Shown piece after piece: positions 53,773 through 63,191 of a DNA stretch of 64,000 nucleotides. The position numbers and the translations under genes are program-made. Location of the stretch: assembly GCA_035411585.1 (NCBI GenBank), contig DAONTI010000003.1, positions 62,001-126,000 of the forward strand, in the 5' to 3' direction. The notes beneath the pieces were generated by a model, which was not told the origin of the DNA, did not search any database, and saw nothing but the letters and a program-made list of their open reading frames with translations. The DNA is from MWDV01 sp002070715. GTDB lineage: Bacteria; Verrucomicrobiota; Verrucomicrobiia; Limisphaerales; MWDV01. Positions within the stretch are counted from its first letter, which is position 1. The number at the start of each line of letters is the position of its first letter.

Positions 53773-54732
53773 ATGATTCAATTTCGGCATCTTCTTTCCG
53801 TTCGCGCCCTTTTTTTCGTCGTTTTGTTATGGGTCGTGCCGAATGTGACCACCGCCCAGACCAACATCTTTTTCACACAGTTCGAGACAACGGAGGGGTA
53901 TGATCCGGAGTTGCCGCTCGTCGGTCAAAACGGCTGGATCGGTGAAGGGTCCGGCGGCTGCGGCTTCGTGACGGAGTATATCGAAGGACAGGGACAGCAA
54001 GCCTATCTTGGTTACTCTCCGCCGATGGACGATGACTTTTATCTCGCGGTGTGGCGGCCCCTGAATTTCGACCCGCTCGCTGCGAATCTGCCCCGCGTAA
54101 AGTTTTCGGTGTTGCTCAGCATTGAGGATTCGTCCGTGGATAGCTGGGATTATTTTCGCTGGAGTGTGTACACCCGCGAGGGGCACCGCCTGTTCTCGGT
54201 GGAGTTCGACAACTACTACCGGGACCTGGCTTATCAACTCGACGGCACCAACGATTGGGTCTATACCCCGGTGACCTACGACAACGCCCAACCGTACACC
54301 CTCACCTTCACCATGGATTTCGCGGCCAACTGTTGGAGCGCGTCCCTGGATCATCAACTCATTGCCACCAACCAGCCCCTCACCACCACCAGCGCCCCGC
54401 TCAATCTGGGCGATGTGGACGCCATCTGGATCCTGGATGATCCCCGGTTCCCGGGAGACAACTACATGCTCTTCGACAACTACCGGGTGACAGCGGAACA
54501 ACCGGCGCCGCCACCGCCGCAGTTGCAACTATTGGGCCGCACCGGGGCCGGGGAACCGTGGCTGCGGTTGACGGGCGCCGCCGGGACGCGCTTTGCCATT
54601 GATGCCACCACCAATCTCCAGTCGTGGACGGCGCTCAAGACCAACGTGTTATATGACGGCTTGTTTGACTTTGTGGATACCGGCGCGCCGGGAGCCCCTC
54701 AACGGTTCTATCGGGCGCGTTGGGTGCCGTAG
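53773..54732 (+). CDS. Secreted protein with PEP-like C-terminal tail, unknown function
   Basis: A 319-residue exported protein from the ATG at 53773. The signal is MIQFRHLLSVRALFFVVLLW..VTTAQ. The body is a beta-sandwich-like domain (FFTQFETTEGYDPELPLVGQNGWIG, VKFSVLLSIEDSSVDSWDYFRWSVY, LDDPRFPGDNYMLFDNYRV), resembling concanavalin-like carbohydrate-binding folds. The last 70 residues (LRLTGAAGTRFAIDATTNLQSWTALKTN ... FVDTGAPGAPQRFYRARW) are the tail typical of exported proteins of this phylum. No enzymatic residues can be identified. It starts 124 bases past the lipoprotein gene in the same direction. Confidence 0.75.
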   Translation: MIQFRHLLSVRALFFVVLLWVVPNVTTAQTNIFFTQFETTEGYDPELPLVGQNGWIGEGSGGCGFVTEYIEGQGQQAYLGYSPPMDDDFYLAVWRPLNFDPLAANLPRVKFSVLLSIEDSSVDSWDYFRWSVYTREGHRLFSVEFDNYYRDLAYQLDGTNDWVYTPVTYDNAQPYTLTFTMDFAANCWSASLDHQLIATNQPLTTTSAPLNLGDVDAIWILDDPRFPGDNYMLFDNYRVTAEQPAPPPPQLQLLGRTGAGEPWLRLTGAAGTRFAIDATTNLQSWTALKTNVLYDGLFDFVDTGAPGAPQRFYRARWVP

Positions 54733-54827
54733 AGAAAAACGATCGGATTCAAACCTAGCGGTCAGCAGAGTAGGAATACAAGGGAACCCCCGTCACCTTG
54801 GACGTTTGACAGTCTGTCAACCCTTCT

Positions 54828-54854
54828 AACCTCCTCATTATGAGGAGGTTTTAT
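54828..54854 (+). terminator. Rho-independent terminator after the secreted protein gene
   Basis: AACCTCCTCA (54828-54837), loop TTA, TGAGGAGGTT (54841-54850), then TTATC. A perfect 10-bp stem with a 3-base loop and a U-rich tail (TTTT), lying between convergent genes at 54732 and 54946. The stem is relatively GC-rich and the T-tract is short. Confidence 0.75.
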
Positions 54855-54945
54855 CTGCAGAAACCTACGAGTTGACTCATGCCAACCATGGAATCCTTGT
54901 CGCCCGGGGTTGCAGACTCCCCCCAACAACCCGCTCGCAAGGCAG

Positions 54946-55512
54946 CTACCGCTTGGACTTGCGCATGGCTTTCTGGAACTTCTCCCAAATCGCATCCACT
55001 GATTTGGAAGGCAGTTGTTTGTCCTCTTCAGGCATTAACTCGAATTCCTTGTTCGCCTGAATTATTCGCTCAAAAATGTACCGGAGGCGACAGTACTGTC
55101 GCCATCGTTCGCGGTCCCGTCGGCAAGCAGCCAAAAAATCTTTGAATTCATCAGGTTCATCATCATCAAATTCATCAGGTATTATTCCAAGTTTTGGGAA
55201 GGCGAACGGGTAATTCAAGCAATGCTCACGGTGAGCCAGGGCTTCCGCGTCCTGGGTTTCTTTAACGATCACATCAGTTGCTGGGCGGTCGAGCAGGGTC
55301 TTCAAGCAATGCTCCAAGTGAACCTGGTTTTCCGCGTCCTGGGTTTTTTTTACGATCACCTTGGAATCCCGAACTAAATCCGGAAAGGATTTCAGCAACA
55401 GGTCCAGTTCCGTTTTCTCCTCCTTATTGGCCAATCCACGACCGACGGCCACAGAAAGCTCAACCATGCGATCCCTTCTGTCCTTGTGAAGGGCTAAAAG
55501 CGGCAAGTCCAT
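54946..55512 (-). CDS. Cytoplasmic helical protein with internal duplication, downstream of sigma-like gene
   Basis: A 188-residue charged protein with no membrane segment. AAAGG lies about seven bases before the ATG at 55512. Residues about 51-105 hold a 29-residue duplication: VIVKKTQDAENQVHLEHC and VIVKETQDAEALAHREHC, matching a tandem 87-bp DNA repeat (55216-55272 and 55303-55359). The C-terminus is basic (WEKFQKAMRKSKR). It resembles no family I know. It follows the sigma-like gene by 83 bases in the same direction, so they may form a unit. Confidence 0.65.
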   Translation of the reverse strand: MDLPLLALHKDRRDRMVELSVAVGRGLANKEEKTELDLLLKSFPDLVRDSKVIVKKTQDAENQVHLEHCLKTLLDRPATDVIVKETQDAEALAHREHCLNYPFAFPKLGIIPDEFDDDEPDEFKDFLAACRRDRERWRQYCRLRYIFERIIQANKEFELMPEEDKQLPSKSVDAIWEKFQKAMRKSKR

Positions 55513-55595
55513 AACTATCGCCTTTCTTCAACTAACACATCGTTGTAAAAGTTATTTTGCATATATTAGGCGTCAAATTCTCCGATTTTTGCCTC

Positions 55596-56177
55596 CTATC
55601 CCCCAAGTCCAATCCTCCTGAGCTTTTTGAGCACTTTCCGGACAAGCGCCCCCACCGACCCCGGCCTCATCCCATACCGCTCCGCAAATTTGCGCTGGGT
55701 CATTCGCCCGGTTATGTGATGTTTGAGGAGTTCCGGCTCAAGTCCTTCCAGCTCAGCGGCTTCTATGAGTGCATTCAGAAGAGCCTCAAGATCGGCATCA
55801 GCGGGAAGTCCAAGCGCCAAACGGATTTCCTCGGCCCACTCTTTGAAAAAGGGCGACTCCAGATCAGCAGGGAGTTCCGGGGGGTCGCCGTAGGCATCTT
55901 CATGGCGCCGCGCTTCGCGCCGTAGGAAATCGTAAGCCTTGAATTTGGCAATGCGGCGAAACAGGCGCTTTGTGTGTTCCTCGTTACGCAACTGCGCCAT
56001 CTCTAACACACCGTCGCGAAAGAAAGTGACGACGGTCTCCGCCAGCACGTCTTCAATATCTTGGTGGTTTCGCGACGACAGAATCTTTATGACAGCCGAT
56101 TCGGCGAAATGTACCAAAATTTCGACATCTTCCCGCCTCGGTTTACACCGGCGGATCGCGGCCATGTCAAGCGGCAT
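55596..56177 (-). CDS. Sigma-70-like transcription factor
   Basis: A 193-residue protein with sigma-factor layout. Region 2-like: VHFAESAVIKILSSRNHQDIEDVLAETVVTFFRDGV and LFRRIAKFKAYDFLRREARR. Region 4-like: ELLKHHITGRMTQRKFAERYGMRPGSVGALVRKVLKKLRRIG, a helix-turn-helix. The linker between them is longer and more acidic than usual for ECF factors. It probably is a specialised ECF-like sigma factor or a replication/phage-type regulator. The ATG at 56177 is used; an in-frame ATG at 56165 is equally possible. Confidence 0.7.
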   Translation of the reverse strand: MPLDMAAIRRCKPRREDVEILVHFAESAVIKILSSRNHQDIEDVLAETVVTFFRDGVLEMAQLRNEEHTKRLFRRIAKFKAYDFLRREARRHEDAYGDPPELPADLESPFFKEWAEEIRLALGLPADADLEALLNALIEAAELEGLEPELLKHHITGRMTQRKFAERYGMRPGSVGALVRKVLKKLRRIGLGG

Positions 56178-56839
56178 ACTGGAATGCTGTGAAAAATGTC
56201 GGGAAACGCAAGGATATTTTCGGTGGTCGCGGCGGCCACGGTCGCCCCTTTCCTAAACGCGGCGGGGTCAAGCGGCGACGATTCGGAAAAAATGAGCCGC
56301 CAACGTAAGCAAAACCCGATTATTTCCGATTAACCAGTAGAATGTCGTTTCCTCCGGCGAAATGGTTTCTCCGTAGGCAACTAAAACGACACGATGATTG
56401 AGGGCGCTTATGAAATTAACATCGTCAGAATTTTCATGCTGCTTCTTTTATGCGGGAAGCGGTGCTGGTCTGCAGCCTTTGCTGCGTTTCATGCATATAA
56501 CGCAGATGTTTGTCCATGCGTGCGGCGGCAAATTCTGTGCTCCCGCCGCTGTTGAACGCTCGCTGTATGAAAAGGGGGACAACCTGAACCGGATTTACCC
56601 CGGCGCGGTGACAGTTTCCGACACCATTCACGGGTTACAACTTGAAGACTTCGAGCATGAAATGTCCGCCGACTGGCGGAATTCGGGATCCCCATCCTGT
56701 TCGCACCCGAAGACCATGCCGGGGTGGAAATACATCGCGGCCCAGTGATCGTTAGAACATCTGAATCAACGCCACGGAACCGATTTGATAAAACAAGCCC
56801 AGCAAATTCTCCAGCCACCCCGATTTGACAACGATTTAT
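56178..56839. other. Intergenic, no supported gene
   Basis: About 660 bases between divergent genes. Frames at 56398-56748 (forward) and 56489-56848 (reverse) are open but lack recognisable domains or start signals. This stretch is less GC-rich than its surroundings, which suits a recently acquired or regulatory region. Promoters for the sigma-like gene and for the 56840 gene must lie here. Confidence 0.4.
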
Positions 56840-57481
56840 ATGGAACAAAACAACGAAATCCGGATCATGCTCGAACTTTACCAGGAGCCGAAGGATATGT
56901 GGAAGTTTATCAACAAGCTCGAACGCTCGTTTGCTCGCCGACCGGCGACTGTCGCCTTAGATCTGATTGGCCCCGGCACGTTGCTGCCCGAGCCCGCGCT
57001 TATTCTTCACGAGATCATTGTGGCGCGCCCGCCCGAAACGCGATTCTTCACGCGGGCGCGGTCGAATTTGATCGACGCCTCCGTCCTGCCCTGGCTGCTG
57101 GGCGACCGGCGTGAGTTGCGACGCACAGGTTGGGTTTATTTGAGTATTCCGAGATCACTGCGAAGAAAGCTGAATCTGGCATTGACGACAGTTAGGAAGA
57201 AACTCCCTCGGTTGGATGATGATCCGTTCGGTCTCTTCTCGGAAAACATCCACTATTTGGCCGATTGGGAACAGGTCTTAAGATTGATCGAACAATACCT
57301 GCCCTTGGACGAGATTGCCGAAAAGCGGCTGATGGCTTCGGATCTCTGCGATCTTGGGATACTCTACGACAATCCCATCGACCGATTCCTTGAGGCGTTA
57401 TGGGTTAGCAGCGATTCCAACCCGATATTGTCCAAAAACCTGGATAATCTTGGTCCGAGTCATCCACGCTTTCAAGTATGA
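56840..57481 (+). CDS. Protein of unknown function (ClpP-fold-like pattern)
   Basis: A 213-residue protein from the ATG at 56840 (a TTG five codons upstream is also possible). The core reads ATVALDLIGPGTLLPEPALILHEIIVARPPETRFFTRARSNLIDASVLPWLLGDRRELRRTGWVYL. A hydrophobic beta strand, helix, beta strand then N-x-x-x-DASVL-W-L-GDRR order loosely recalls ClpP/crotonase-fold enzymes, but no catalytic Ser-His-Asp can be placed. I do not recognise the family. It stands alone between the sigma-like gene and ligA; similar proteins in this phylum occur as hypothetical. Confidence 0.6.
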   Translation: MEQNNEIRIMLELYQEPKDMWKFINKLERSFARRPATVALDLIGPGTLLPEPALILHEIIVARPPETRFFTRARSNLIDASVLPWLLGDRRELRRTGWVYLSIPRSLRRKLNLALTTVRKKLPRLDDDPFGLFSENIHYLADWEQVLRLIEQYLPLDEIAEKRLMASDLCDLGILYDNPIDRFLEALWVSSDSNPILSKNLDNLGPSHPRFQV

Positions 57482-57835
57482 TGATGAATTATTATTGGCA
57501 TTCGCATTCCCTATCGGTCAGAAGCCCTCCGAAAGACACGATGCAGGCGGCAATCTAGATGGATGTGCTTCTGCTGACTGGTCATAAATTCGCGTACCAG
57601 TCGATTCCGGTGGATGGACCGCCCAGATAATCGGCCGCTTAGGAGTGATGCGCCGTTGGAGGTGTACCGGAAATCAGCAGGCTGCTGGAAAGGGGTGTTT
57701 TGTGCGCCGCCCCTTCTTGCGGCGTAGCCTCATCACCTCCAATTCCACCACCAGCGACCCGATCTGCCCAGTCTTTCCCAGCGATGGCGGGAAAATCCCT
57801 GACAATCCGATGAGGGCGCGCTAACAATCTTCCGG
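57482..57835. other. Intergenic, no supported gene
   Basis: About 350 bases between the unknown gene and ligA. Open frames here are short and unconvincing. The ligA promoter must lie in the second half. Confidence 0.45.
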
Positions 57836-60160
57836 ATGACTCGCGTCCCAGTTCAAGCCCGGCACGCCGCGTTGGTCGCCGAAATCCGCGCCCACGACTA
57901 CGCCTATTATGTCGCCGCCAAACCGGTGATTAGCGATCGGGAATATGACCGGCTTTACCAGGAATTACTGGACCTAGAAGCCCAATTCCCCGAACTGGTC
58001 ACCCCGGATTCCCCCAGTCAACGCGTCGGCGGCCAGCCGGTGAGCGGGTTCCCCCGCGTCACACATTTGCAACCCATGCAGTCGCTGGACAAAATTCGCG
58101 CCGCAGAACAGCCCGACCGAGAAGCGGAGCCGGATGAAACCCGGCGCAAACAACGCCAAGACGAAAACACACTGCGGGAACTGCGTGCTTTCGACACCAA
58201 AGTGTGCAAGCAACTCGGTCGGGATGCCGTGGCTTACGTTGTCGAACCCAAGGTGGACGGGGTCTCCATCAGTCTTCACTACCGGCACGGCAAACTCGCC
58301 TTGGGTGTCACCCGCGGCGACGGCACCGTTGGTGACGATATCACCGCCAACCTGCGGACGATCCGGGCGATTCCCCTGGCCTTGCAATTGAAGAATCCGC
58401 CGCCGCTGTTGGAAGTCCGGGGCGAGGCCTACATGGCACGGCGGGATTTTGAGACACTGAACCAGAAGCTTAGCGCCGCCGGGGAAGAGCCGTTTCCCAA
58501 TGCCCGCAACGCCACCGCCGGCACGCTAAAGTTGTTGGATCCGCGCCTGGTGGCGGCTCGTCCGCTCAACGCGGTGTTTTACGCGGTGGGCGCGCGGGAA
58601 GGCATCCAGTTTCAGACGCACGCGGAGGTGCTGGAATCTTTGAAACAATTTGGCCTGCCCACCCAGCCGCGGTGGTGGCTCTGTCGCAATCTGGCCGAGG
58701 TGCTGCAAGTGTATGCGGAGGAAATCGTCGCGCACTATGACGAGAGCCGCGATTTACGCCACCAACTGCCGTACGACATTGACGGCATCGTCATCAAAGT
58801 CAACGCGCTCGCTGACTGGCCGCGCCTGCCGGGCCGGGCCCGTGCGCCGGGTTACGCCATTGTCCACAAACCCGTGCCGTGGATTGAACCGACCGAGACT
58901 GTGCTTAAAGCGATCACCGTGCAGGTGGGCCGCACCGGGGTGCTGACCCCCGTGGCGGAATTAGAACCGGTTTTTGTGCAAGGCTCCACCGTGGCCCGCG
59001 CCACCTTGCATAACGAGGACGAAATCCGGCGCAAAGACATCCGCATTGGCGACACCGTGGTCATCCGCAAGGCGGGGATGGTAATCCCCGAGGTGATGGC
59101 GGTGGTGAAATCCCGGCGGCCGCGCAACACGACACCGTTTGATTTGGTGGCGCACATCGGCGGCAAATGCCCGGCGTGCGGCGGTCCGATTGCGAAAGAA
59201 ACCATTTCCGGCGGCGCCGCGGAAGAAGTCGCCTGGCGTTGCCAGAATGTGGCCGGTTGCCCCGCGCAAAAGACCCGCCGCGTCGAGTATTTCGCCCAAC
59301 GAAAGGCGCTCGACATTGAATCCCTCGGCGGCATCGTCGCCGAAAAACTGGTCGAGCACGGTCTGGTGGACGCCCCGTTGGATTTGTTCGATCTCTCTGT
59401 GGAACAGTTGGCGACGTTGAACCTCGGCACCGACGACGCCCCGCGTGTGTTTGGCGAAAAGAACGCGACGAAAATCATCGCGGCGCTGGACCGGGCCCGC
59501 GCGCTGCCCTTGGACCGGTGGATTCTGGCGCTCGCCATTCCAGAGATTGGCGAACGGACGGCGCACGATCTCGCGCGCTTCCACGAAAACCTGGAAGCCT
59601 TGGCTCAATCTTCATTGTTGCGGGACGTGTTGGAACTGGCTCGCTTGCGGGAGGCCAAGGACAAGGATACAGCGGATGCCGTCGGGCAGCGGCTGATGGT
59701 CTCCGGCTTCGGCCAGCCTTCCAAGAAGAAAGATGCCGCTCCGCGGGATGTGGTGACGATCGTCGGACCGGTGGCGGCCCAGGCGTTGCTGGATTGGTTT
59801 GCCAGTGACGGCGGGCGCGCGACTTTGGCGCGTTTGAAAGAACTAGGTATTGCCCCGCGCGGTCAGGCGCAGCGCGCGGCGACCGCCGCTTCCCCACTCG
59901 CCGGCAAGACCTTTGTGCTGACTGGCACGCTGCCTTCGCTCACGCGCGACGAAGCCACGGCGCTCATTCAGCGCGGGGGCGGCCGGGTCACCGGCTCAGT
60001 GAGCAAAAACACCGATTACGTTGTGGCGGGAGAGGCCGCCGGCGCGAAACTGGACAAGGCCCGCGAGCTGAAGGTGCGTGTGCTTGACGAAGCGGAATTG
60101 CGACGGCTCTGCGGCGACCCAGCAGGTTCGGGCCCAGCGCGGCAGGCCGAGTTGCTTTAG
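57836..60160 (+). CDS. ligA: NAD-dependent DNA ligase
   Basis: Seals nicks in replication and repair using NAD+. 774 residues, about 100 more than usual. Domain Ia: AHDYAYYVAAKPVISDREYDRLYQELLDLE and SPSQRVGG. The adenylation motif is VEPKVDGVSISLHYRHGKL, with Lys of KVDG as the AMP acceptor. RGDGTVGDDITANLRTI, then the OB part (ITVQVGRTGVLTPVAELEPV), the Cys4 zinc finger CPACGGPI..WRCQNVAGCPAQ, helix-hairpin-helix units, and a C-terminal BRCT domain (LAGKTFVLTGTLPSLTRDEATALIQRGGGRVTGSVSKNTDYVV). Extra length comes from a charged insertion after residue 85 and a 40-residue insert near residue 600. Intact. Confidence 0.96.
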   Translation: MTRVPVQARHAALVAEIRAHDYAYYVAAKPVISDREYDRLYQELLDLEAQFPELVTPDSPSQRVGGQPVSGFPRVTHLQPMQSLDKIRAAEQPDREAEPDETRRKQRQDENTLRELRAFDTKVCKQLGRDAVAYVVEPKVDGVSISLHYRHGKLALGVTRGDGTVGDDITANLRTIRAIPLALQLKNPPPLLEVRGEAYMARRDFETLNQKLSAAGEEPFPNARNATAGTLKLLDPRLVAARPLNAVFYAVGAREGIQFQTHAEVLESLKQFGLPTQPRWWLCRNLAEVLQVYAEEIVAHYDESRDLRHQLPYDIDGIVIKVNALADWPRLPGRARAPGYAIVHKPVPWIEPTETVLKAITVQVGRTGVLTPVAELEPVFVQGSTVARATLHNEDEIRRKDIRIGDTVVIRKAGMVIPEVMAVVKSRRPRNTTPFDLVAHIGGKCPACGGPIAKETISGGAAEEVAWRCQNVAGCPAQKTRRVEYFAQRKALDIESLGGIVAEKLVEHGLVDAPLDLFDLSVEQLATLNLGTDDAPRVFGEKNATKIIAALDRARALPLDRWILALAIPEIGERTAHDLARFHENLEALAQSSLLRDVLELARLREAKDKDTADAVGQRLMVSGFGQPSKKKDAAPRDVVTIVGPVAAQALLDWFASDGGRATLARLKELGIAPRGQAQRAATAASPLAGKTFVLTGTLPSLTRDEATALIQRGGGRVTGSVSKNTDYVVAGEAAGAKLDKARELKVRVLDEAELRRLCGDPAGSGPARQAELL

Positions 60161-60391
60161 CGCGTAAAATTGCTGTCGTTCGGCAAAGCCTCGAATCCTT
60201 CTCCCGTCCGAGCGGTTTTCAAGCAACGGGGAGAGAATCGTGGGAACGAGGCCCCGTGGCGATGAATACTCATCAGTTTACGAAAAAGCGTACGGGACAT
60301 TACTAAGCGCCGCCGCAGGGTTGCGCGTGGGAGCGGATGACCAGTTGCCTTCGACGATACCGCAGAATTTTTCCGCGGGCCGCAGGCGTCC

Positions 60392-62131
60392 TCAGTGCGC
60401 CATCGTCAGAACCAGAACCTGTTCCAGGGTGGAAACCCCTTCCCGCGCCCGATCCAACGCCACCATCCGTAAGGTGCGCATACCCTGGCCGACCGCCGTG
60501 TGGCCGATGTCCTGGGCGTTGGCGCGGGCGATGATGAGTTTGCGGATTTCGTCGGTGACCGTCATTGCCTCAATGATGGCGAGGCGCCCCGCGTATCCGG
60601 AATTCTTGCACCGATCGCAACCACGCCCGCGATAGAGCGTCACGTCTTTGAACTCGGCGGGGTCAAAATTCAGGTCGGCGAACATCTTGGCCGGATACGT
60701 GACGGGTTCCTTGCAATGCGAACAGATGCGCCGCATGAGCCGTTGGGCGCAGGCGAGAATCACCGAGGAAGAGATCAAAAACGGCGCGATGCCCATGTCA
60801 TCCAGGCGCGCGACGGCGCCCGGGGCGTCATTGCAGTGCATCGTGCTCAACACCTGATGGCCCGTGAGCGCCGCTTCGACGGCGATCTCGGCGGTTTCTT
60901 TATCGCGGATTTCGCCAATCATCACGATATCCGGGTCCTGGCGCAGGATGGAACGCAACGCGTTGGCAAAGGTGAACCCGATCTCTTTTTTGACGGGCAC
61001 CTGATTGATGCCGGGGATTTGGAATTCCACCGGATCTTCAACGGTGACGATGTTGTAAACCGGATCGTTGAGCTCGTTCAGGGCCGAGTAGAGCGTGGTG
61101 GTTTTGCCGGAACCGGTGGGGCCCGTAACCAGAATCAACCCGTGGGGCGCGTCCACGGCGGCCTTGACCTGCTGGAAGGTGCTGGTGTCCAGCCCCAGCT
61201 TGTCGAGGCTGGCGGAGAGATTGGATTTATCCAAAACGCGGAGCACGATCTTTTCGCCATGCACGGTGGGTAGAATGGAGACGCGTAGATCGTAATCCTT
61301 GCCGCCCACGCGCACGCGCATGCGCCCGTCCTGGGGCAGGCGACGCTCGGCGATATCCAGGTTGCTCATGATTTTGAACCGCGAGGCTAGGGCGAGCTGC
61401 ATTTGCTTGGGCGGCGGCGTGGAATCCATCAGAACGCCGTCCACGCGGTAGCGCAGCCGCATCTGTTTCTCGAACGGTTCCAGGTGAATATCGCTGGCGC
61501 GGTCTTTGATGGCCTGCAGGAGGATTAGATTGGCCAGCCTGATGACGGGCGCCTCTTCGGAGGAGGACGCCAGTTGGTCGAGGTTCATTTCCTCGCTCGC
61601 GCCCGGAGTCACTTCCAAGCTGTCCGCGTCCAGCTCGACTTCGCTGCGTTTTTTCGCGTCCTGGATGATGTCCTCAATCGTGCCGCTCTTGGCCGTGTCC
61701 AGACTGTTGAGCTTATCGAGAATGGCCTTCTCGGGGGCAATCATGGCGGCGACCTCGAGCTGCGTGAGGCGCCGGACATCGTCCATCGCCAGCACGTTGA
61801 GCGGGTCGGCCATGGCCAGGAACAACTTGTTGTCGAGCCGGGACACCGGCAGGACTTTGTGGTTGCGGGCCACGTCGCGGGGCAGCAGCTCGGCGACTTC
61901 GGAAGCGATGCTGATTCGTCCCAGATTGATGGGGGGCACATTGAGCACGCGGCCCATGGACACCACCATGTCGGCTTCGCTGACGTACGCTTTTTCCAAC
62001 GCCAGCTTGATCAGGCGGGTGCCTTCCTTCTTTTGCAGTTCCAGCAACTCTTCCACCTGTTGCGTCGTCAACAAACCGTCTTCGACGAGGGCGGCGGCAA
62101 TGCGTTCACCAAAAGTTTTGACCGGGGGCAT
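60392..62131 (-). CDS. Type II secretion / type IV pilus assembly ATPase (GspE/PilB)
   Basis: A 579-residue cytoplasmic ATPase that powers pseudopilus or pilus assembly. The N-terminal MshEN domain (ERIAAALVEDGLLTTQQVEELLELQKKEGT, YVSEADMVVSMGRVLNVPPINL) is followed by the ATPase core: SDIHLEPFEKQMRLRYRVDG, Walker A GPTGSGKTTTLYSAL, the Asp box VEDPVEFQIPGINQ, RSILRQDPDIVMIGEIRDKETAEIAVEAALTGHQVLSTMHCND (Walker B and His box), and the zinc site RICSHC...GCDRCKNSGYAGR. All motifs are intact. The upstream gene, three bases away, carries a related MshEN-like C-terminus. Pilus versus secretion use cannot be decided here. Confidence 0.95.
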   Translation of the reverse strand: MPPVKTFGERIAAALVEDGLLTTQQVEELLELQKKEGTRLIKLALEKAYVSEADMVVSMGRVLNVPPINLGRISIASEVAELLPRDVARNHKVLPVSRLDNKLFLAMADPLNVLAMDDVRRLTQLEVAAMIAPEKAILDKLNSLDTAKSGTIEDIIQDAKKRSEVELDADSLEVTPGASEEMNLDQLASSSEEAPVIRLANLILLQAIKDRASDIHLEPFEKQMRLRYRVDGVLMDSTPPPKQMQLALASRFKIMSNLDIAERRLPQDGRMRVRVGGKDYDLRVSILPTVHGEKIVLRVLDKSNLSASLDKLGLDTSTFQQVKAAVDAPHGLILVTGPTGSGKTTTLYSALNELNDPVYNIVTVEDPVEFQIPGINQVPVKKEIGFTFANALRSILRQDPDIVMIGEIRDKETAEIAVEAALTGHQVLSTMHCNDAPGAVARLDDMGIAPFLISSSVILACAQRLMRRICSHCKEPVTYPAKMFADLNFDPAEFKDVTLYRGRGCDRCKNSGYAGRLAIIEAMTVTDEIRKLIIARANAQDIGHTAVGQGMRTLRMVALDRAREGVSTLEQVLVLTMAH

Positions 62132-62134
62132 GAC

Positions 62135-62980
62135 TCAACGAAAGGCTTTGCGCAGGTTTTTGACAATTTCCGCCGGCGGGGCGAGATACCAGAGGACCCG
62201 ATGCGGCGTGGCCGCGGCCAGATCCGCCGCCGCCTGTTGGTTGAACGGATTGGCGGTGGCCACCAGAACGGATTTGCTCATCCGGTCAAACGGCAGGACA
62301 CACCAACGCCGGCAGGGGGCGGCGGGGAACGAGCGTGCGAGTTCCAAATCCAGATCGTATTTTTCCAACGGCACGTAACCCAGCCGGGTCCGGTTCGTCA
62401 ACAGGTTGAGCGCATGATCCACTGTTAAAATGGCCTTGTCCGCCAGCAATTGGATGAACGGCGCCGCCACCTCCCGCGGCGTCGCGGATAAATCCGGCGC
62501 TGGCCAGTGCGTTTCGAAATCGTCGGCCGAGATGGTTTTGGAATCCACAAACAATTTGAACATTGCCGCGCGCCCATCGTTCACGTCAGCGGGCAAGGCC
62601 TGGTCCGCGGCGGGGTGGGGCGCCGGTTTGAGGATGGTCGCCGCCTCCGCGGCCAAGGCCGGTTCCGCGGCGAGATGGGTTGCCTGCGCCTCAATCTCGC
62701 GGAGGGCCGCCTGCGTCTCCGCGTCGTCCGGATTGCGTTGCAGGATGGTTTCGTATTCGAGGATGGCGGAGGAGAGCTGACCCAGTTGAACGTAGGCTTG
62801 CGCCAGGCGTTTGGCGGTTTCCACCACTTCCTTTTCCCGACCCAGCTTCAAATAGGCTTCCTTGAGGATTTCCAGCGATTGATAGTCTTGGGATTGTGTT
62901 TGAGTGATAAGCTCAAACATCTCAATCGTCTGCATCAACTGCGCGATCTCGCTCTGATTCAGTGTGGTGGCTGTCGCCAT
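62135..62980 (-). CDS. TPR protein with MshEN-like C-terminus, partner of GspE/PilB
   Basis: A 281-residue protein from the ATG at 62980. The first 120 residues are helical with TPR-like repeats (SLEILKEAYLKLGREKEVVETAKRLAQAYVQLGQLSSAILEYETILQRNPDDAETQAAL). An Ala-rich linker follows, then LFVDSKTISADDFETHW, FIQLLADKAILTVDHALNLLTNRTRLGYVPLEKYDLDLELARSF and RMSKSVLVATANPFNQQAAADL, which parallels the N-terminal MshEN domain of the ATPase downstream (compare RLDNKLFLAMADPLN). Three bases separate its stop from the ATPase start. It probably assists or regulates that ATPase. Confidence 0.78.
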   Translation of the reverse strand: MATATTLNQSEIAQLMQTIEMFELITQTQSQDYQSLEILKEAYLKLGREKEVVETAKRLAQAYVQLGQLSSAILEYETILQRNPDDAETQAALREIEAQATHLAAEPALAAEAATILKPAPHPAADQALPADVNDGRAAMFKLFVDSKTISADDFETHWPAPDLSATPREVAAPFIQLLADKAILTVDHALNLLTNRTRLGYVPLEKYDLDLELARSFPAAPCRRWCVLPFDRMSKSVLVATANPFNQQAAADLAAATPHRVLWYLAPPAEIVKNLRKAFR

Positions 62981-63191
62981 GGCAATTCTGCTTCCTGGTC
63001 GCTTCGCGCGCGGGGCTTCGGTGACGGCTTCCACGGCGGGACCGAATTCATTTGCAACTTGGCCGTCACTCTACGGCGGGGCCGGCAACAGCGCAATCCC
63101 TCGTTGTGCGGTTTGTCATTATCGCGCTGCGAACATCCGGTGCGCCAGCGGCCGGATTGCCGGGCTCGCCGCCTTCCGCTATCCTTTGCTC

